DNA of 64,000 nt from Pseudomonas sp. BGI-2 (GCF_004310295.1 NZ_SISB01000035.1:1-64000), one strand, 5' to 3'. Shown: positions 15,734-25,240, counted from the stretch's first letter. Notes: generated from the letters alone by a model not told the origin. Numbers and translations: made by a program.

Positions 15734-16927
15734 TCATCGAACATCGACGCCACAGACTTTGACAGGCTGCTGACGCATCAGCGCGAGCAGTGCACCGAGC
15801 GACAGGACAATCAGCACCGCGCCATAGCCATCGGTCGTGATCACCAAGCCAAAGGCCCGAGTCAGATTCCCTGCCAGCAACGATGGCAAGCAGAACGCCA
15901 GATAACTGAGCACATAAAACGCCGACATCAACCCGGCCCGTTCGTGAGGCAGCGCCATCGGCACCACGCTGCGCAACGAGCCGAGGAAACTGGCGCCGAA
16001 ACCGCAACCGGCGACCAGCGTCCCGATGAAAAACAGCGGCAGGCTGGCGCTGTGGACCGCCAGTAAAATCAGCGCCACCCCCGCGGGCAGAATGCTCGCG
16101 CCGACCAGCAAGACTTTATCGGCCGGACGACTGCGCAAGGTGTAGATCATCAACGCGCCGGTGACGGTCAGCACCGCCACTGTCGCCCCGCCAATCAGAT
16201 TCGACGTCGATCCGGTAGCCGTCCGCACAAGCGACGGGGCGAGGGACGCGTAGAAACCACCGAGCGCCCACGCGGCGGTGTTGATCGGCAGCACCAGCCA
16301 CAACGCACGCCGCGCCTGGGTGGGCACATGCAGGGTCGGACGCAGCGATGCCAACGCACCACGTTGCGCACTGACGCTTTCCGGCAGACGCCAGACGTAC
16401 AGCGCCTGCAACCCGAACAGCGCGAGCAGCACCCAAAAGGTCAATTGCAGCGGCAGCGGCGCGAACTCGGCCAACAAGCCGCAGCCCATGGCGCCAACCG
16501 CCATGCCGAGCAGCGGCGCAACACTATTGACCAGCGGACCTTGCTGGCGATCGGTGTCCAGCAACGCGGCACCCAGCGCAGCCGTGGCCATCCCGGTAGC
16601 AAAACCCTGAAGCACTCGGGCGCTGATCAACCACGCGACGCTGTCGGCATTGATAAACAGCAGCATGGCCAGCATGTTCAGCGCCACAGCGGTAAAGATC
16701 ACCGGTTTGCGTCCCAGGTAATCCGAGAGCGAACCGACCGTAAGCAGCGCCGCGAGCAGGCTGATGGCGTACACGCCGAAAATCAGGGTCAGGGTCGCTG
16801 CCGAGAATTGCAGGTGTTCCTGATACAAGTGGTACAGAGGCGTCGGCGCAGTGGAAGCGGCGAGAAAACTCAGTAAAGTGATTGCCAGAAACCACAGGCT
16901 GGAACGGTTTGATATCGAACTGGACAT
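15734..16927 (-). CDS. MFS drug-efflux type transporter
   Basis: 397 residues from ATG 16927 (GGAG 8 nt upstream). Twelve hydrophobic segments. The motif-A-like GSLSDYLGRKPV loop between helices 2 and 3 and the motif-C-like GMAVGAMGCGLL segment in helix 5 point to a proton antiporter of the drug-efflux kind. The gene is divergent from a TetR regulator across a perfect 16-bp inverted repeat that reaches its ribosome-binding site, so it is presumably repressed by that protein. Substrate unknown. Confidence 0.88.
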   Translation of the reverse strand: MSSSISNRSSLWFLAITLLSFLAASTAPTPLYHLYQEHLQFSAATLTLIFGVYAISLLAALLTVGSLSDYLGRKPVIFTAVALNMLAMLLFINADSVAWLISARVLQGFATGMATAALGAALLDTDRQQGPLVNSVAPLLGMAVGAMGCGLLAEFAPLPLQLTFWVLLALFGLQALYVWRLPESVSAQRGALASLRPTLHVPTQARRALWLVLPINTAAWALGGFYASLAPSLVRTATGSTSNLIGGATVAVLTVTGALMIYTLRSRPADKVLLVGASILPAGVALILLAVHSASLPLFFIGTLVAGCGFGASFLGSLRSVVPMALPHERAGLMSAFYVLSYLAFCLPSLLAGNLTRAFGLVITTDGYGAVLIVLSLGALLALMRQQPVKVCGVDVR

Positions 16928-16930
16928 GCG

Positions 16931-16971
16931 CACACTCCGCAAAAGCTAATTTATTGCTTTTGCGGAGTGTG
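16931..16971. promoter_or_regulatory. TetR operator (16-bp perfect inverted repeat)
   Basis: CACACTCCGCAAAAGC, a 9-bp AT-only spacer (TAATTTATT) and GCTTTTGCGGAGTGTG. It sits between the divergent MFS and TetR genes, 3 bp from the MFS start codon and 47 bp from the TetR start, covering the MFS Shine-Dalgarno. Such a site would let the repressor control both genes. Confidence 0.88.
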
Positions 16972-17018
16972 CTACCGGCCAGCGCTTAAAGCAAATTCTT
17001 TGTGTTAAGGTCTGCCGT

Positions 17019-17558
17019 ATGGCTATTAAAGAAGGTTTACGCCCGGGCGGTCGAAGCGCCCGGGTGCAAGAGTCGATTCATTCGGCTGCGCGCCAACTCC
17101 TCGAAGAGCAGGACCGCACCACCGTGACCGTGCCGCAAATCGCTGCGCGCGCGGGGGTTACACCGTCGACCATCTATCGGCGCTGGGGGGATTTGTCGAC
17201 GCTGCTGGCCGACGTCGCCCTCGCCCGCCTGCGCCCGGACAGCGAACCGGCCAACACCGGCAGCCTGCGCAGTGATGTGCAGGCCTGGGCGGAGCAGTAC
17301 CTGGACGAAATGAGCTCCGAACCCGGCCGCAACATGCTGCGCGACGTGCAATGCAGCACCACACCGGTCTATTGCGCGACAATCATCGGCGGGCAGTTGC
17401 AGACAATTCTGGATCGTTACCCGGATGAGCCGAAGCCGAGTGTCGACCGATTGATCAACCTGGTGGCGGCACCGACGGTGTTTCGTATCCTGTTTTCAGC
17501 GGCGCCGCTGGAGGTTGAGGAGTTGCACCGGTTGATCGAGATTGCGTTGCAGCAGTGA
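17019..17558 (+). CDS. TetR/AcrR-family transcriptional regulator
   Basis: 179 residues. The N-terminal HTH (residues 20-65) reads SAARQLLEEQDRTTVTVPQIAARAGVTPSTIYRRWGDLSTLL, a standard TetR DNA-binding domain with the STIYRRW recognition helix. The C-terminal helical domain would bind an inducer, and its text (LDEMSSEPGRNMLRDVQC) resembles the TetR_C_11-type group. Divergent from the MFS gene with a shared operator, so most likely its repressor and its own. Confidence 0.93.
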   Translation: MAIKEGLRPGGRSARVQESIHSAARQLLEEQDRTTVTVPQIAARAGVTPSTIYRRWGDLSTLLADVALARLRPDSEPANTGSLRSDVQAWAEQYLDEMSSEPGRNMLRDVQCSTTPVYCATIIGGQLQTILDRYPDEPKPSVDRLINLVAAPTVFRILFSAAPLEVEELHRLIEIALQQ

Positions 17559-17560
17559 GA

Positions 17561-17672
17561 CCGCTTTCGCGGGCAAGCCTTGGGCAAGCCTCGCTCCTAC
17601 AGGTTCTGTGTCGTACACATAATCGGTGAACAACACAAAACCTGTAGGAGCGAGGCTTGCCCGCGAAGAGGC
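17561..17672. repeat. REP pair (BIME), CTCCTACA type
   Basis: Left unit CGCTTTCGCGGGCAAGCC with a short internal duplication (GGGCAAGCCT repeated), right unit GTAGGAGCGAGGCTTGCCCGCGAAGAGG. Lies 3' of the TetR gene. Confidence 0.85.
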
Positions 17673-17817
17673 CGGCCTGGACGCCATAAATCCCACTGAC
17701 AAACACCCTGCGACACCCCACCACGCCACGACCTTGGTCGACACTGACTAACCCCTGCCATCGTGCGAGACTGTCTGACCGGGCGGGAGTCCCGGGTGTC
17801 TTTTGTCGGGAGTTCCC

Positions 17818-20800
17818 ATGCCGTTGTCCAGCGGGCTGATCGCCGCCGTCGCCCTGGCCTATATGGCCATCATGTTCGCCATCGCCTTTTACGGCGACCG
17901 CCGCAGCACGCCGTTGCCGCCGCGAGTGCGCGCGTGGGTGTACAGCCTGTCGCTGGCGGTCTATTGCACCAGCTGGACCTTCTTTGGCGCAGTCGGCCAG
18001 GCCGCCGAACAACTCTGGTCTTTCCTGCCGATCTACCTCGGGCCGATCCTGCTGCTGATCTGCGCGCCGTGGGTCCTGCAAAAAATGGTGATGATCAGCA
18101 AACAGGAGAACATCACCTCCATCGCCGACTTCATCGCCGCCCGCTACGGCAAATCCCAGTCGCTGGCGGTGGTGGTGGCGCTGATCTGCCTGGTGGGCGT
18201 GTTGCCCTACATCGCGCTGCAACTCAAGGGCATCGTCCTCGGGGTGAACCTGCTGATCGGCGCCGGTGCCGACGCCATGGGCACCCGCGCTCAGGACACG
18301 GCGCTGATCGTGTCGCTGGTGTTGGCGCTGTTCACCATTGTTTTCGGTACCCGCAACCTAGACGCCACGGAACACCACCGCGGCATGGTGCTGGCGATTG
18401 CCTTCGAATCGCTGGTCAAGCTGTTCGCGTTTCTCGCGGTCGGCGCGTTCGTGACCTACGGCTTGTACGACGGATTCGAAGACCTGTTCGACCAGGCCAT
18501 GCTCGCCCCGCGCCTGGAGGAGTACTGGAAGGAAACCATCAACTGGCCGTCGATGGTGGTGCAGACCGGCGTGGCGATGATGGCGATCATTTGCCTGCCC
18601 CGGCAGTTCCACGTGACGGTGGTGGAAAATATCGACCCTCAGGATCTGCGCCTGGCGAAATGGGTGTTCCCTGCTTACCTGGCGTTGGCGGCGTTGTTTG
18701 TAGTACCGATCGCCCTCGCCGGTCAGATGCTGCTGCCCAGTTCAGTGCTGCCGGACTCTTTCGTCATCAGCCTGCCCCTGGCCCAAGCCCACCCGGCCCT
18801 GGCAATGCTGGCCTTTATCGGCGGTGCTTCGGCGGCGACCGGCATGGTGATCGTCGCCAGCGTCGCGCTGTCGACCATGGTCTCCAACGACATGTTGCTG
18901 CCGTGGTTGCTGCGCCGAAACAACGCTGAGCGGCCGTTCGAAGTGTTCCGCCAATGGATGCTGTCGGTGCGCCGGGTCAGCATCGTGGTGATTCTGTTGC
19001 TGGCTTACGTCAGTTATCGCCTGCTCGGCTCCACCGCGAGCCTGGCAACCATTGGCCAGATCGCCTTCGCCGCCGTGACCCAACTGGCCCCGGCCATGCT
19101 CGGCGCGCTGTACTGGAAACAGGCCAACCGCCGGGGCGTATTCGCGGGCCTCGCCGCCGGCACATTCCTCTGGTTCTACACCCTGATTCTGCCGATCGCG
19201 GCCCACAGCCTCGGGTTGTCCCTGAGCAGTTTTCCAGGGTTGGCGTGGCTTCACAGCAACCCGCTGAATCTGCCGCTTACCCCGCTGACACAAGGCGTGG
19301 TGTTGTCGCTGGCGGCCAACTTCACGCTGTTCGCCTGGGTGTCGGTGCTGTCACGCACGAGGGTTTCCGAGCACTGGCAGGCGGGTCGTTTCATCGGTCA
19401 GGAAATCAGTGCTCGCCCCAGCGCCCGCTCGATGCTGGCGGTGCAGATCGACGATTTGCTGCAACTGGCCGCCCGCTTCGTCGGTGAAGAACGGGCGCGG
19501 CAGAGCTTCATCCGATTTGCCTACCGCCAGGGCAAAGGCTTCAACCCGAACCAGAACGCCGACGGTGAATGGATCGCCCATACCGAACGCTTGCTGGCCG
19601 GTGTACTCGGCGCTTCGTCGACGCGCGCGGTGGTAAAAGCCGCCATCGAAGGTCGGGAAATGCAGCTGGAGGATGTAGTCCGGATCGCCGACGAAGCCTC
19701 GGAAGTGCTGCAGTTCAACCGCGCCCTGTTGCAAGGCGCTATCGAAAACATCACCCAGGGCATCAGCGTGGTCGACCAGTCGCTGAAACTGGTGGCCTGG
19801 AACCGGCGCTATCTGGAGCTGTTCAATTACCCGGATGGGCTGATCAGGCTTGGCCGACCGATTGCCGACATCATTCGCTACAACGCCGAGCGCGGTCTGT
19901 GCGGCCCCGGCGAAGCCGAAGTGCACGTCGCCCGCCGCTTGCACTGGATGCGTCAGGGGCGCGCCCATACCTCTGAAAGACTTTTCCCCAACGGACGTGT
20001 GATTGAGCTGATCGGCAACCCGATGCCCGGCGGCGGTTTCGTCATGAGTTTCACTGACATCACCGCGTTCCGCGAGGCCGAGCAGGCGCTGACCGAAGCC
20101 AACGAAGGCCTGGAGCAGCGGGTCACCGCACGGACCCACGAACTGTCACAACTCAACGTTGCCCTGACCGAAGCCAAGGGCACCGCCGAATCGGCCAACC
20201 AGTCGAAAACCCGCTTTCTGGCGGCGGTCAGCCATGACTTGATGCAACCACTGAATGCCGCACGCCTGTTCTCCGCTGCCCTCTCCCATCAAGACGATGG
20301 CCTGTCCAGCGAGGCGCAGAAACTGGTGCATCATCTGGACAGTTCACTGCGCTCGGCCGAGGACCTGATCAGCGACCTGCTGGACATTTCCCGCCTGGAA
20401 AACGGCAAGATCAACCCGGACCCCAAACCCTTTGTGCTTAACGAGCTGTTCAACGCGCTCGGTGCCGAATTCAAGGCACTGGCTCAGGAGCAGGGGCTGA
20501 AATTCCGAGTTCGGGGCAGCACGTTGCGGGTCGACAGTGACATCAAATTGCTGCGCCGGATCTTGCAGAATTTCCTGACCAACGCCTTCCGCTACGCCAA
20601 TGGGCCCGTGCTGCTCGGCGTCCGGCGGCGCAAGGGCGAGTTGTGCCTGGAGGTCTGGGACCGAGGACCGGGGATTCCTGAAGATAAACAGCAGGTGATT
20701 TTCGAGGAATTCAAACGCCTCGACAGCCACCAGACGCGCGCCGAGAAAGGCCTGGGCCTGGGGCTGGCGATTGCGGATGGGCTGTGTCGCGTGCTGGGTC

Positions 20801-21288
20801 ACACCTTGCGCGTTCGGTCCTGGCCGGGGCGCGGTAGCGTGTTCAGTGTCAGCGTGCCGCTGGCGCGGGCACAGACTGTCGCGCCGGCCAAGGTCAGCGA
20901 GCTCAATGGCCATGTGTTGAGCGGCGCGCAGGTGCTGTGTATCGATAACGAAGACAGCATCCTGATCGGCATGAACAGCCTGCTGACACGCTGGGGTTGC
21001 CAGGTCTGGACCGCGCGCAACCGCGATGAATGTGCGGCGCTGTTGAACGACGGTGTACGTCCGCAGTTGGCGCTGGTGGATTACCACCTGGACCATGGCG
21101 AGACCGGGACCGAGTTGATGGCGTGGCTGCGCACCCAGCTTGGGGAGCCGGTGCCCGGGGTGGTGATCAGTGCCGATGGCCGGCCGGAGACCGTGGCCCA
21201 AGTGCATGCGGCGGGCCTGGAGTACCTGGCCAAACCGGTGAAACCGGCGGCGTTGCGGGCGTTGTTGAGTCGGCATTTGCCGTTGTGA
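17818..21288 (+). CDS. Sodium:solute symporter-type sensor hybrid histidine kinase
   Basis: 1156 residues from ATG 17818 (CGGGAG upstream). Residues 1-500 are about 13 membrane helices of the SSS/PutP fold. A linker and PAS-like domain (about 640-770, IENITQGISVVDQSLKLVAWNRRYLELF) follow, then a short coiled coil, then HisKA with phospho-acceptor His806 (AAVSHDLMQPLNAAR) and HATPase_c with DRGPGIP and GLGLGLAIADGL. A receiver domain with phospho-acceptor Asp1088 (LALVDYHLDHGETGTEL) ends the protein. This is the CbrA/PA3271-like type, where a transporter domain senses or imports a nutrient and signals to a response regulator. No regulator gene is adjacent; the ligand is unknown. Confidence 0.93.
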   Translation: MPLSSGLIAAVALAYMAIMFAIAFYGDRRSTPLPPRVRAWVYSLSLAVYCTSWTFFGAVGQAAEQLWSFLPIYLGPILLLICAPWVLQKMVMISKQENITSIADFIAARYGKSQSLAVVVALICLVGVLPYIALQLKGIVLGVNLLIGAGADAMGTRAQDTALIVSLVLALFTIVFGTRNLDATEHHRGMVLAIAFESLVKLFAFLAVGAFVTYGLYDGFEDLFDQAMLAPRLEEYWKETINWPSMVVQTGVAMMAIICLPRQFHVTVVENIDPQDLRLAKWVFPAYLALAALFVVPIALAGQMLLPSSVLPDSFVISLPLAQAHPALAMLAFIGGASAATGMVIVASVALSTMVSNDMLLPWLLRRNNAERPFEVFRQWMLSVRRVSIVVILLLAYVSYRLLGSTASLATIGQIAFAAVTQLAPAMLGALYWKQANRRGVFAGLAAGTFLWFYTLILPIAAHSLGLSLSSFPGLAWLHSNPLNLPLTPLTQGVVLSLAANFTLFAWVSVLSRTRVSEHWQAGRFIGQEISARPSARSMLAVQIDDLLQLAARFVGEERARQSFIRFAYRQGKGFNPNQNADGEWIAHTERLLAGVLGASSTRAVVKAAIEGREMQLEDVVRIADEASEVLQFNRALLQGAIENITQGISVVDQSLKLVAWNRRYLELFNYPDGLIRLGRPIADIIRYNAERGLCGPGEAEVHVARRLHWMRQGRAHTSERLFPNGRVIELIGNPMPGGGFVMSFTDITAFREAEQALTEANEGLEQRVTARTHELSQLNVALTEAKGTAESANQSKTRFLAAVSHDLMQPLNAARLFSAALSHQDDGLSSEAQKLVHHLDSSLRSAEDLISDLLDISRLENGKINPDPKPFVLNELFNALGAEFKALAQEQGLKFRVRGSTLRVDSDIKLLRRILQNFLTNAFRYANGPVLLGVRRRKGELCLEVWDRGPGIPEDKQQVIFEEFKRLDSHQTRAEKGLGLGLAIADGLCRVLGHTLRVRSWPGRGSVFSVSVPLARAQTVAPAKVSELNGHVLSGAQVLCIDNEDSILIGMNSLLTRWGCQVWTARNRDECAALLNDGVRPQLALVDYHLDHGETGTELMAWLRTQLGEPVPGVVISADGRPETVAQVHAAGLEYLAKPVKPAALRALLSRHLPL

Positions 21289-21327
21289 TGCGGCAGGTTT
21301 TAACACGGTAGTGTCTGGACTACCTAT

Positions 21328-21420
21328 ATCGCGAGCACGCTCGCTCCCACAGTGGGTCGGAGTGGTTGCACACATCGAGTGAACAACACAAAAACCCTGT
21401 GGGAGCGGGCTTGCTCCGGG
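21328..21420. repeat. REP pair (BIME), CTCCCACA type
   Basis: ATCGCGAGCACGCTCGCTCCCACAG faces CTGTGGGAGCGGGCTTGCTC between two convergent genes. This is the second sequence flavour of REP in the window. Confidence 0.82.
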
Positions 21421-21451
21421 CGGCGTCCCGACGAAGCTTTTGGCTTTTGAC

Positions 21452-22930
21452 CTATTCAGGCAACTCAGCCAACCCATCGACATCGGTCATCGCCCGCTCC
21501 AGCAGATCAGCCGGCAAGCTCTTGCTGGCTCGGGCACCCAGCAACTTCAACTGTTCACTGCGGCTGACGAGGTTGCCGCGCCCTCCTGTCAGCTTGTTGC
21601 GCGCTGAGCTGTAGGCCTTGTCCAGTTGCTGCAAGCGATTGCCGACTTCGTCCAGATCCTGGATGAACAACACGAACTTGTCGTACAGCCATCCGGCGCG
21701 CTCGGCGATTTCCCGGGCGTTCTGGCTTTGGCGCTCTTGCTTCCACAAGCTGTCGATGACTCGCAGGGTCGCCAGCAGCGTGGTCGGGCTGACGATGACG
21801 ATGTTGCGGTCGAACGCCTCTTGAAACAGTGTCGGTTCAGCCTGCAACGCCGCGGAAAAAGCCGCTTCGATCGGCACGAAGAGCAAGACGAAATCCAGGC
21901 TGTGCAAGCCGTCGAGTCGTTTGTAATCCTTGCCCGACAGGCCTTTGACGTGATTGCGCAGCGACAGCACGTGCTGCTTGATGGCGATCTGGCCGATGGC
22001 ATCGTCCTCGGCCGCTACGTATTGCTGATAGGCTGTGAGACTGACTTTGGAGTCGACCACCACCTGCTTGTCACCCGGTAGATAAATGATCACGTCCGGC
22101 TGGAAACGCTCACCGTCCGGGCCCTTGAGGGTGACTTGGGTCTGGTATTCGCGGCCCTTCTCCAGCCCGGCGTGTTCAAGCACGCGCTCAAGAATCAGCT
22201 CGCCCCAGTTGCCTTGGGTTTTCTGCCCTTTCAACGCTCGAGTGAGGTTAGTGGCTTCGTCGCTCAAGCGCAGGTTCAGCTGCTGCAAACGCTCCAACTC
22301 TTTGGCCAGGGAAAACCGTTCGCGGGCTTCGGCCTGATAGCTTTCCTCGACGCGTTTTTCGAAAGACTGAATGCGTTCCTTCAAAGGATCGAGCAACTGG
22401 CCCAGACGCTGCTGGCTGGTTTCGGCGAAACGCTGCTCACGCTCGTCAAAGATCTTGCCCGCCAGTTCGGCGAACTGTGCTCGCAGCTCGTCTCGTGAGC
22501 CTTGCAGGTCGTTGAGGCGTTGCTGATGGCTGTCCTGCTGCTCGCGCAGTTCGGCGTTGAGCGAGGCCGCCTGGGCGTCGAGGCGCCGCAGCTCGACTTC
22601 TTTTCCGGCGCGTTCGATGTTCCAGGCGTGAGACGCGTCGCGGGCGTCGTCGCGCTCGATCTGCAGCAGTTCAATTTCACGGCGCATGGCCGCCATGTCT
22701 GCCTGCTTGGCGGCGTTGGCCTGGCCCAGATCACCGATTTCATCGCGGCAGGTTTCGAGCTGGGCGTTCAAGCCGTCCTGCGCCAGTTGCGACATGGCCA
22801 GACGCTCTTCCAGCATGGCCACCTCGGCTTGTCCCGCGCTCGCACGGCGCTGGATTTGCCAGGCCAGTACCAGCAATGGCAGTGCAGCGCCCGCCAGACC
22901 CAGCAAAATGCTGGTCAAGTCCATAGCCAT
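21452..22930 (-). CDS. rmuC: DNA recombination protein RmuC
   Basis: 492 residues from ATG 22930 (CAGGAG 6 nt upstream). An N-terminal membrane helix (residues 4-24) is followed by about 180 residues of coiled coil rich in Glu, Gln and Arg, then the RmuC nuclease-like core: NWGELILERVLEHAGLEKGREYQTQ, FQPDVIIYLPGDKQVVVDSKVSL (with the D...DSK core of a restriction-endonuclease-like fold) and LDFVLLFVPIEAAFSAAL. It limits inversion at short inverted repeats and is implicated in anti-phage defence in some hosts. Single gene, about 60 bp from the next minus-strand gene. Confidence 0.95.
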   Translation of the reverse strand: MAMDLTSILLGLAGAALPLLVLAWQIQRRASAGQAEVAMLEERLAMSQLAQDGLNAQLETCRDEIGDLGQANAAKQADMAAMRREIELLQIERDDARDASHAWNIERAGKEVELRRLDAQAASLNAELREQQDSHQQRLNDLQGSRDELRAQFAELAGKIFDEREQRFAETSQQRLGQLLDPLKERIQSFEKRVEESYQAEARERFSLAKELERLQQLNLRLSDEATNLTRALKGQKTQGNWGELILERVLEHAGLEKGREYQTQVTLKGPDGERFQPDVIIYLPGDKQVVVDSKVSLTAYQQYVAAEDDAIGQIAIKQHVLSLRNHVKGLSGKDYKRLDGLHSLDFVLLFVPIEAAFSAALQAEPTLFQEAFDRNIVIVSPTTLLATLRVIDSLWKQERQSQNAREIAERAGWLYDKFVLFIQDLDEVGNRLQQLDKAYSSARNKLTGGRGNLVSRSEQLKLLGARASKSLPADLLERAMTDVDGLAELPE

Positions 22931-22991
22931 AGCGACTCCTGCCGATGAGATAAAGCTTGAAGGTTAACCAAGGCGTCAGAACTTGGACAGC

Positions 22992-23315
22992 TCAGTCTTC
23001 GACTAAGCCCAGTTCCTGCAGGGCGCGCCGATCGCCCGCTCGCGCGGCCTGACGCAACAGGTCCTGGCCAATGCGGCGATCCCGGGCATTGCCGCATTCG
23101 CGGCACATCAGCTGGCCGAGACGACTTTGCGCGGCCACCACACCTTCACGAGCAGGCTGCTTGAGCAAGCGCCCGGCGAAGTGTTTAACGTTGGTGTTTT
23201 CACTCAGGCGCGGGCTGTCCAGCAACCACTCCGCCACGCGCATCGAAAAGCGCTTGGGAGGGGTAACACTGGGGGGTGTGGAGGTGGCAGAAACTGATAC
23301 GGAGCGAAACTTCAT
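22992..23315 (-). CDS. Small Sel1-like repeat protein
   Basis: 107 residues if it starts at ATG 23315, where no clear Shine-Dalgarno is visible; an internal Met at residue 25 is possible. The C-terminal part (EGVVAAQSRLGQLMCRECGNARDRRIGQDLLRQAARAGDRRALQELGLVED) has one and a half Sel1-type repeats, including ALQELG. Cys66 and Cys69 form a CREC pair. Upstream of rmuC in the same direction. Function unknown. Confidence 0.72.
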   Translation of the reverse strand: MKFRSVSVSATSTPPSVTPPKRFSMRVAEWLLDSPRLSENTNVKHFAGRLLKQPAREGVVAAQSRLGQLMCRECGNARDRRIGQDLLRQAARAGDRRALQELGLVED

Positions 23316-24255
23316 AAAGCACTGAGGGGCAGATCGGAAGGCGCGCCACTCTACTCTTTTTTTCTTACAGGTAAAGCCTAAAAAACCCGGCACGCCCGTC
23401 CTAGAGCAAGCGCTCGGGACAATCCACAGAAGCTGTGGATAACTCAGTGGACAACCGTCCTTGAACTTACGCAAAGCCCTGTGGAATGGGGCTCGCAGTC
23501 AAACTGACGATTTTTTCACCAGTAAAAAAAAGCGATGTTTTTCATTGACTTAAATTTTCAATACAGGCACCCACTGTGGTCGGGGCGCAGATGACAGTCC
23601 GGTTACGGTCTGCGCAACTTATGTGCACAAGTACCGTCGTGGCAGTTATATCGATGCGCTTTTTCGGAGCGCTTTGGAGTGCGTTTCTGGGGATAACCTT
23701 GGCAAACCCTTGCCCCAGGCTTGTGCCGGACCGACGACCAGTGGTCGGAAATCGTCCCATTGCGGAGCAAGATTGCTCAGGTCTGAAATTATTTTGCTTT
23801 CGCGCTTCCCTTCACCCACTCGATCCGTTAGTATCCGCGGCGTTAGTACCAAGCTGAAAGTCAATTCTGGTCGAACAAATCCTCCCGGTCAGCCTTCCCA
23901 TAGGAAGCCTCCACCGAACAAGCGGGATCGACCACCTCGATGGTTTCCAGGTAAACCTTGCGCCAACACAGCCTTTGAATCGAAAGCAAAGGGTGTTGCG
24001 AAGCTCACTTACTCTGACCGAACCAGCCTGCAAATTGATCAGGATCTTCACCCCGGGCCCAGAACCTTTGCCCTTGATGTGTTGCCTGCCCTCCTAAGTA
24101 CCTACCTGCCAGCCCAAGCGCGCCAATTATCAGCGCTTCAAACTGGCTGCTTTGTTCCAGTCGGGTTCTTCGTTCGACCAATGGTGGTCGTCGTCACTGG
24201 AACGTTTTAATTTTGCACGGTTCTTATCCGTGTCGCTTGTAGGAACACCCATTTA
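23316..24255. other. 940-bp region without a supported gene (candidate long leader or sRNA locus)
   Basis: No frame here has convincing coding character: the longest plus-strand frame (23623-24210) is rich in Pro/Arg/Ser with no domain. The region is AT-richer than its surroundings at 23510-23570 (TTCATTGACTTAAATTTTCAATAC, promoter-like) and again just before the next gene. The composition of 23850-24230 and the short inverted repeats CGACCA..TGGTCG at 23732-23747 and 24175-24190 leave room for a non-coding RNA or a long 5' leader of the small gene at 24256. Confidence 0.4.
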
Positions 24256-24480
24256 ATGACTACTCAAATCCACACCCAAGATGCCATTCGCACCCTAACC
24301 AACGCTTTTGCACCAATGAATTGCCTGATCATGGCCGCTCGCAAAGGCTGCTTCAGCTTTACTCTGGTCAACGAACACGGCATCGCTCGTCACAGCGAAC
24401 GCCTGTACCCCGATCAATACTCCAGCGCAGAACCGCTGCAGGCAGTGATCGAGCGTACCCGTCAGGCACTGGTTGCCTGA
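24256..24480 (+). CDS. Small conserved hypothetical protein
   Basis: 74 residues: MTTQIHTQDAIRTLTNAFAP, then MNCLIMAARKGCFSFTLVNEHGIARHSERLYPDQY and an amphipathic end (PLQAVIERTRQALVA). The ATG has AGGA 11 nt upstream. A strong terminator follows 26 nt after the stop, which supports a genuine short transcript. No membrane segment or signal peptide. The text is compact and alpha/beta-like. I do not recognise a characterised family. Confidence 0.8.
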   Translation: MTTQIHTQDAIRTLTNAFAPMNCLIMAARKGCFSFTLVNEHGIARHSERLYPDQYSSAEPLQAVIERTRQALVA

Positions 24481-24504
24481 TACGCCAGAACGACTGAAAA
24501 CCTC

Positions 24505-24535
24505 AAAAGCCCTGCTCAAAAAGCGGGGCTTTTTA
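24505..24535 (+). terminator. Rho-independent terminator
   Basis: AAAAGCCCTGCT-CAAAA-AGCGGGGCTTTTT stem with T-run, directly after the 74-residue gene. Confidence 0.9.
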
Positions 24536-24757
24536 TTGCCCGATATTTCTCATTGCGCAACATGCGGCTAAGCACTAACCGGTATAACGGTTATAACTCG
24601 AAGCCGGAAATATTTTAAAAACAGTCCTTTACAGCGCGAATATGACACTACACTTCAACTCAAGCGGATTGATCCGCTTCCGGCGAGCCTGATTCGATTC
24701 ACCCGCTGCCAACGCTCCCTTCAGGTATCGCCGCCCACTTCATGTTTCGAGGGCTTT

Positions 24758-25240
24758 ATGGGTATCGCTGCCAGCGAACTGTGCCGTTATGTGATCCGTC
24801 CGACATTGATTTACCTCGGACGCCATAGCGCGACTGCCGAAGCCCTGTTACTGGGCATCGCCGCCAGCCAGTCAGCCCTCGGCTCCGCCCTGCATGACCG
24901 CCGTGGACACGGCCTGTACCGAATCGCCGAACCCCGCCATCAGGCTCTCTGGGATCACTACCTGGCATTGGACCCGGAGCGCGCGAGCCTCGTGCGCGGC
25001 CTCGCCAGTCAGCATGCCTTTCTCAGTGGGCCGCACCTGGAATTGACCGTCAACCTGCGTTACGCCACTGCCATCGCCTGGCTGCTGGTAGAAGAACAGA
25101 ACACCCCACTCCCCGCCGCGGATGACTTGTTGGGTATGGCCCGAATCTGGCGCCAGACTTTTCAGCCTCAAGGACGCCTGCGCGACTTTACCTACGCCTG
25201 GAAAACCTGTGTTTCACCAATGAATCAGGTCGCCTGCTGA
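24758..25240 (+). CDS. Conserved hypothetical protein upstream of FadL porin
   Basis: 160 residues starting MGIAASELCRYVIRPTLIYLGRHSATAEALLLGIAASQSALG. The text is all-helical with alternating hydrophobic and charged residues and lacks a signal peptide or clear catalytic motif. It contains an internal segment LYRIAEPRHQALWDHYLALDPERASLVRGLASQHAFL. The ATG lies about 277 bp after the previous gene, and the FadL gene begins about 146 bp downstream, so co-transcription is possible but not shown. The fold looks like phage lysozyme-inhibitor-like structural proteins only superficially; no function is claimed. Confidence 0.75.
   Translation: MGIAASELCRYVIRPTLIYLGRHSATAEALLLGIAASQSALGSALHDRRGHGLYRIAEPRHQALWDHYLALDPERASLVRGLASQHAFLSGPHLELTVNLRYATAIAWLLVEEQNTPLPAADDLLGMARIWRQTFQPQGRLRDFTYAWKTCVSPMNQVAC

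Noticed and set aside
20344..21483. 379-codon minus-strand frame
   Set aside because: Antisense to the kinase and receiver domains; no independent support.
23623..24210. 195-codon plus-strand frame in the long gap
   Set aside because: No domain, no ribosome-binding site, and Pro/Ser/Arg-rich low-complexity text.
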